A program made the translations under genes and the position numbers. The notes under the pieces were generated by a model that saw nothing but the letters and a program-made list of their open reading frames with translations, was not told where the DNA came from and did not search any database. Below, one piece after another: positions 60,494 to 64,000 of a stretch of DNA of 64,000 nucleotides (within the stretch, counting starts at the first letter, position 1; every line of letters starts with the position of its first letter). The stretch spans positions 1-64,000 of the forward strand of contig PLWQ01000036.1 in the NCBI GenBank assembly GCA_003165595.1, written 5' to 3'. The DNA comes from Fibrobacterota bacterium (GTDB taxonomy: Bacteria > Fibrobacterota > Chitinivibrionia > Chitinivibrionales > FEN-1185).

Positions 60494-62311
60494 ATGCGTT
60501 TCAGCCGTCATCTCGTTTTTTTCGCAATCCTCGCCGCCTTCTGCGCGGCGAAAGCCGCGCCCCTGGACGATCCGCAGGCGCTGTTCAGGAAAGCTACCGA
60601 TTACTACAAGCAGTCGCGGTTCGATTCCTGTTCGGCTGCTATCCGGACGTTTCTCAAGACGCACGGCAACGACAACGCCGCCGAATATCTCGTGCCGCTG
60701 CTCATCGAATCGAGCATCCGGGAAAATGACTACGCTCTTGGCGGGCGGCTCTTCCAGATTTACCTGAAGCGATTTCCCGCCTCGGCGTTCATGCCGCGGC
60801 TGTGGTATTTTGACGGCATATTCCTTGCCAAAAACGAGAACTACAACGCCGCGCTCGCGGCGTTCTCCAACGCGCTGTCGGGCGGAGTGGGCGATGGGCT
60901 CGACACGCTTTCGCTCGCCAACGTCCAGAAGATCTGCGAGAAGGTACTCACCGCAGACGAACTCGACGCCCTCATTCCCCGGTCGGACCTTCATCCCCGC
61001 ATCGTCGAGGTGCTGGCCTACTTCGAAATCGTAAAGTTGTTCGACGGCGGCCAGCTTGTGCGGGCAAGGGAAAAGGCCGAGCGCTATCTCAAAACCTACG
61101 AACGCGCGCCGCATGCCGCGTCCGTAAAGGAATATCTGAACCGTGCCGGTGACCAGCAACGCGGCCAGGTACAAATCGGGCTTCTCATCCCCCTCTCGGG
61201 CTACGATGCCGATATAGGCAAGCAGATCGTTACCGGAGCGCAGCTTGCATTCGACTCGTATGCCGCCGCATCGGGAGCGAAGCTTAACCTTGTCATGTGC
61301 GATACCCGCGGCAACATGATTGAAACCGCGAAGAAGACAAAGGAACTTCTCAACGAACACCACGTCCCCATAATTCTCGGACCCGTACTGTCGCAGAATG
61401 CGGTGGTGGCCGCCTCGATTCTGATGGAAAAAGATGTCGTGATGCTGTCTCCCACGGCAAACGACGACGGCATTGCGGAAATGGGCCCCAACATTTTTCA
61501 GATGAACGTGACGCTCGGCACCCTTGGCGCCAAGATCGCGCGGTATGCAATGGACAATCTTAACATCCGTGACTTCGCCATCATCGGGCCGTCCACCGAC
61601 TACGCCTCGGCGCTGGCCAGCGGGTTCCGCAAAGAGGTGGAGAAGAGCGGCCGCGAGATCGTGTTGGAAGAGAACTACGATGAGGGAACCAAGGACTTCA
61701 AGGTACAGTTCGACAATCTGAAGACGAAACTTGTGATGCGCAAGCAGCAGCGCACGGCCGTGGAGAAGAGCCTTGCGGGCGATGCGCAGCCGTCGCCCAA
61801 GACCGACCCCAAGCTCGTGGCAGCGGCCGATTCGGGCTATGAGATCGGCGGCATCTTCCTTCCCGCCGAATCGGAAGACGTGGTGATGCTCGCGCCGCAG
61901 GTGGCGTATCACCGCATCAAGACGCAGCTCCTCGGCTCCACCGGCTGGCACAACCAGAAGACAATAGTTGACGGAAAAGAATACGTGAACAACGCCTTGT
62001 TCTCCTCGAACCTGCAGGCAGGATTGCCCGAGACCAAGGAATGGCAGGATTTTAGGGCTCTGTACAGGAGCAGGTTCGGATCCGACCCGGACCGTGTCGC
62101 CGCCCTTGGCTACGATGCAGCCGCGCTTATTTCCGTGGCGCTCAAAGAGGCGGGCTCTTCGGCTTCCGCGTCGCAGATCCAACAGGCACTCGCATCAATC
62201 AAGAACTACAAGGGAGCGTCGGGCCCCATTTCGTTCGATCCGGAAAAACGGATCAACACAGAGGCTTCGATCATCAAGATCAAGGACAAGCAGTTCATTA
62301 GAGTTCAATAG
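60494..62311 (+). CDS. TPR plus type-I periplasmic-binding protein (LpoA-like)
   Basis: 605 residues: signal peptide (LVFFAILAAFCAAKAA), TPR-like helical repeats at about 25-215 (ALFRKATDYYKQSRFDSCSAAIRTFL), then a type-I binding fold from VQIGLLIPLSGYDADIGKQIVTGAQLAFD through YDEGTKDFKVQFDNLK and GSTGWHN to the end. This domain order is that of LpoA, the outer-membrane activator of PBP1A; ABC amino-acid binding proteins share only the second half. No lipobox Cys is visible at the cleavage site, unlike true LpoA. It lies beside the transpeptidase and FtsX/EnvC genes, which favours a peptidoglycan role. Confidence 0.84.
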   Translation: MRFSRHLVFFAILAAFCAAKAAPLDDPQALFRKATDYYKQSRFDSCSAAIRTFLKTHGNDNAAEYLVPLLIESSIRENDYALGGRLFQIYLKRFPASAFMPRLWYFDGIFLAKNENYNAALAAFSNALSGGVGDGLDTLSLANVQKICEKVLTADELDALIPRSDLHPRIVEVLAYFEIVKLFDGGQLVRAREKAERYLKTYERAPHAASVKEYLNRAGDQQRGQVQIGLLIPLSGYDADIGKQIVTGAQLAFDSYAAASGAKLNLVMCDTRGNMIETAKKTKELLNEHHVPIILGPVLSQNAVVAASILMEKDVVMLSPTANDDGIAEMGPNIFQMNVTLGTLGAKIARYAMDNLNIRDFAIIGPSTDYASALASGFRKEVEKSGREIVLEENYDEGTKDFKVQFDNLKTKLVMRKQQRTAVEKSLAGDAQPSPKTDPKLVAAADSGYEIGGIFLPAESEDVVMLAPQVAYHRIKTQLLGSTGWHNQKTIVDGKEYVNNALFSSNLQAGLPETKEWQDFRALYRSRFGSDPDRVAALGYDAAALISVALKEAGSSASASQIQQALASIKNYKGASGPISFDPEKRINTEASIIKIKDKQFIRVQ

Positions 62312-62430
62312 GTGAGTCCTTGCGGAATGAAAGTGCTTCAGCAAAGGGAGTTTGACGACACGTTCGCAAACGAGGGCCTTTCCCTCCATAGCGGTCTGCT
62401 CTCTAAGCAAATCTGCAATCGTGTCTATCC

Positions 62431-63288
62431 ATGAATCCTTTTTATTTCATAAAAGAAGCGTTTCGGGGGTTCTACCAGGCAAAGCTCATGACTTTTGTCT
62501 CGGTTGCAACCATTGGGCTCACGCTGTTTCTGCTGGCCTGCATGGCCGTAGCCTACCTCAATGTCTACCTGGGCCTGCGGGCGGTGGGCAGGCGCGTTGC
62601 GGTTATCGTCTATGTCAAGGACGCCGTCGCGTCAGACACGGCACGGCTTGCGGCAGTTGTCGAGCAGGTAAAGGGGTGTCCGCAGGTCGCCTCGGTGCAC
62701 GTCGTAGACAAGAAAGAAGCCTGGGACAGGTTCAAGGAGCAAAACGACAGCGCCATGCTCCAGGCGGTCGACGAGAACCCGTTTCCCGTGTCGCTTGAAC
62801 TCTCGCTCGCCGAGAAGTCTCAGTCAGCCGAGGCGCTGGAAACCCTGTCGCGCGAATTGTCGAACATCGAGGGCGTGGAAGATCTCCAGATGTCCCGGCA
62901 GGAAATGAAACGGCTCGAACGGTACAAGACGTTGTTCCTGATCGGCTCGTTCTTTCTTCTCGTGGTGCTCGTTGTTGCACCCATCGTCGTAATCTCCAAC
63001 ACCATCAAACTCACCATATACGCGCGGCGTGAGCTGATCCGCAACATGCATTTCGTGGGTGCAACGCCCGCGTATATCAAGGCGCCGTTTATCCTCGAAG
63101 GCATGCTTCAGGGCGTGTGCGGCGGCATCATCGCCGCGGCCGCACTGCTGCTTGTAAAGGCGGCACTCTCGCATTTTCTTCTTGCGTGGGGACCGTGGTA
63201 CCTGGCATGTACACTCTTCATCGCGACGGGAGCGTTATTCGGGTGCATAGGAAGCATGAGCGCGGTTCGCAAATTCCTCGTCTCCTGA
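62431..63288 (+). CDS. ftsX: Cell-division protein FtsX
   Basis: 285 residues with the FtsX layout: first membrane helix near 20-42, an extracellular domain of about 120 residues (VAVIVYVKDAVASDTARLAAVVEQV, DKKEAWDRFKEQN), then three helices near 172-195, 222-245 and 252-276. FtsX normally partners ATPase FtsE and regulates cell-wall hydrolases through EnvC. No ftsE gene lies beside it in this window, which is unusual. The envC-like gene overlaps its end. Confidence 0.93.
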   Translation: MNPFYFIKEAFRGFYQAKLMTFVSVATIGLTLFLLACMAVAYLNVYLGLRAVGRRVAVIVYVKDAVASDTARLAAVVEQVKGCPQVASVHVVDKKEAWDRFKEQNDSAMLQAVDENPFPVSLELSLAEKSQSAEALETLSRELSNIEGVEDLQMSRQEMKRLERYKTLFLIGSFFLLVVLVVAPIVVISNTIKLTIYARRELIRNMHFVGATPAYIKAPFILEGMLQGVCGGIIAAAALLLVKAALSHFLLAWGPWYLACTLFIATGALFGCIGSMSAVRKFLVS

Positions 63289-64000
63289 TAGCGTTCCTCG
63301 TTATCGGGTGCTGTTCTCCTCTGTTTGCAAAGAACAACAAGAAGGCTGCTCTCGCACGACCTGCCCCGGTTGCCGACTACGAAAAGAAAATCGAAGAAAA
63401 GAACGTTGTGCTCGATTCAATCAAGAATGAGCTTGATAAAGGAAGACAGAAGCTGCGCGACCTCGCGACCCAGGAAGGCACCGTGGTTGCGCAGCTCGAA
63501 CAGGTGGAAATGAACATCACCACGTCGGAAAGCTATCTGCGCCACGTTGCCGTGAAGATCGACTCCGCCTCGCATGCCGCTCTCCGCCTTGCAGCCAGCC
63601 TCGATTCCGCCAACCGGGAGCTCGCGTGGAGACAGGGCATCATGAGGAAACGCCTTCGCGCCATGTACAAGTCCGGGCCTGCGGGCCTGTCTCAGCTCAT
63701 CCTCACCTCGCGCTCCATGTCGGATATGTTGCACCGCGCGCGGTATTTTCGGGACCTTAACCGCTACGACCGCAGGCTGGTCGCAAACATCGACACTGCA
63801 CGAAGGAAGATTGAACTTGACAAAACGGCACTCGAACGGGAAGAGGCCAGGCTTGCTTCGCTCAAGCGCGACAAGGAGACCGAGCACGAGGCGTTCGTAT
63901 CGGAACAGGCGTCGCACGAAAAGCTGCTCGGCCACGTGCGAACGCAAAAAGACCAGTATGTCAAGATGATACGGGAACTCGAGGCGGCGCAAAAGGAGCT
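63243..64000 (+). CDS. envC: EnvC-like murein hydrolase activator (partial, right edge)
   Basis: GTG 63243 lies inside ftsX (46-base overlap), with GGGAG about ten bases upstream. It gives a signal peptide RLLIAFLVIGCCSPLFA followed by a long coiled coil (DYEKKIEEKNVVLDSIKNEL) and the EnvC segment LRAMYKSGPAGLSQLILTSR, SMSDMLHRARYFRDLNRYD. The LytM/M23 domain expected at the C terminus is beyond the window. Together with FtsX it should activate amidases that split septal peptidoglycan. The overlap implies coupled translation. Confidence 0.86.
   Translation, partial: MHRKHERGSQIPRLLIAFLVIGCCSPLFAKNNKKAALARPAPVADYEKKIEEKNVVLDSIKNELDKGRQKLRDLATQEGTVVAQLEQVEMNITTSESYLRHVAVKIDSASHAALRLAASLDSANRELAWRQGIMRKRLRAMYKSGPAGLSQLILTSRSMSDMLHRARYFRDLNRYDRRLVANIDTARRKIELDKTALEREEARLASLKRDKETEHEAFVSEQASHEKLLGHVRTQKDQYVKMIRELEAAQKE

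Overview
The window reads as a chromosomal fragment of an anaerobic, Gram-negative, polysaccharide-degrading bacterium of the FCB group. Fibrobacterota / Chitinivibrionia-like organisms are my best guess, but this is inference. The grounds are: several exported proteins carrying T9SS-type sorting-like domains and CarboxypepD_reg-like modules, outer-membrane beta-barrels ending in Phe, 2-oxoacid:ferredoxin oxidoreductase instead of a dehydrogenase complex, and a selenocysteine locus (tRNA-Sec, selA, selB). No rRNA, CRISPR array, phage module or intact insertion sequence was seen.

Layout. (1) About 1-16.2 kb is accessory DNA of uneven composition: a winged-helix gene and an orphan gene, a DpnII-type restriction-modification pair (D12 adenine methyltransferase and PD-(D/E)xK nuclease) behind an 18-bp palindrome, a degenerate 21-bp tandem array, two unrecognised genes, an AT-rich island with a cyclase-like gene broken by one in-frame TAA and a Fic/Doc protein, a CPBP protease, a glycanase patch (two GH64 beta-1,3-glucanases divergent from a GH88/GH105 hydrolase), and a small exported protein bracketed by inverted copies of a dispersed repeat. 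(2) 16.2-28.8 kb: an overlapping minus-strand set of histidine kinase, response regulator and PTS enzyme I; galE with a multi-S1-domain protein; an exported SagB-like nitroreductase; korA/korB; gpmA; and a DedA-PAP2-like fusion. (3) 28.9-32.4 kb: tRNA-Sec, selA, selB. (4) 32.5-42.3 kb: a glycosyltransferase, a Ski2-like helicase, a PAP2 phosphatase, a DUF3108 lipoprotein, a leucine-rich-repeat protein, GtrA and YfhO. (5) 42.4-50.6 kb: a beta-glucan utilisation locus with a lone sorting-domain protein, GH3 beta-glucosidase, two paralogous outer-membrane barrels and a FucP/GluP-type sugar symporter. (6) 50.7-54.8 kb: four tightly packed glycoconjugate genes (GT4, flippase-like membrane protein, GT2, GT9). 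(7) 55-64 kb: a FecR-domain/beta-barrel protein, then an envelope growth cluster (transpeptidase PBP, era, a DUF151-type protein, an LpoA-like lipoprotein activator candidate, ftsX, envC cut by the window edge).

How the parts fit. Secreted GH64 enzymes would release beta-1,3-gluco-oligosaccharides, the barrels could pass them through the outer membrane, GH3 would finish hydrolysis and the symporter would import monosaccharide. KorAB and GpmA belong to central carbon flow in an anaerobe. The terminal cluster combines a septal or elongation transpeptidase, a putative activator, and the FtsX-EnvC amidase-activation pathway.

The non-coding DNA is unusually rich in dispersed repeats: at least five families of short mosaic elements, one of them interrupted by a 40-bp perfect palindrome, concentrate in the gaps between genes.
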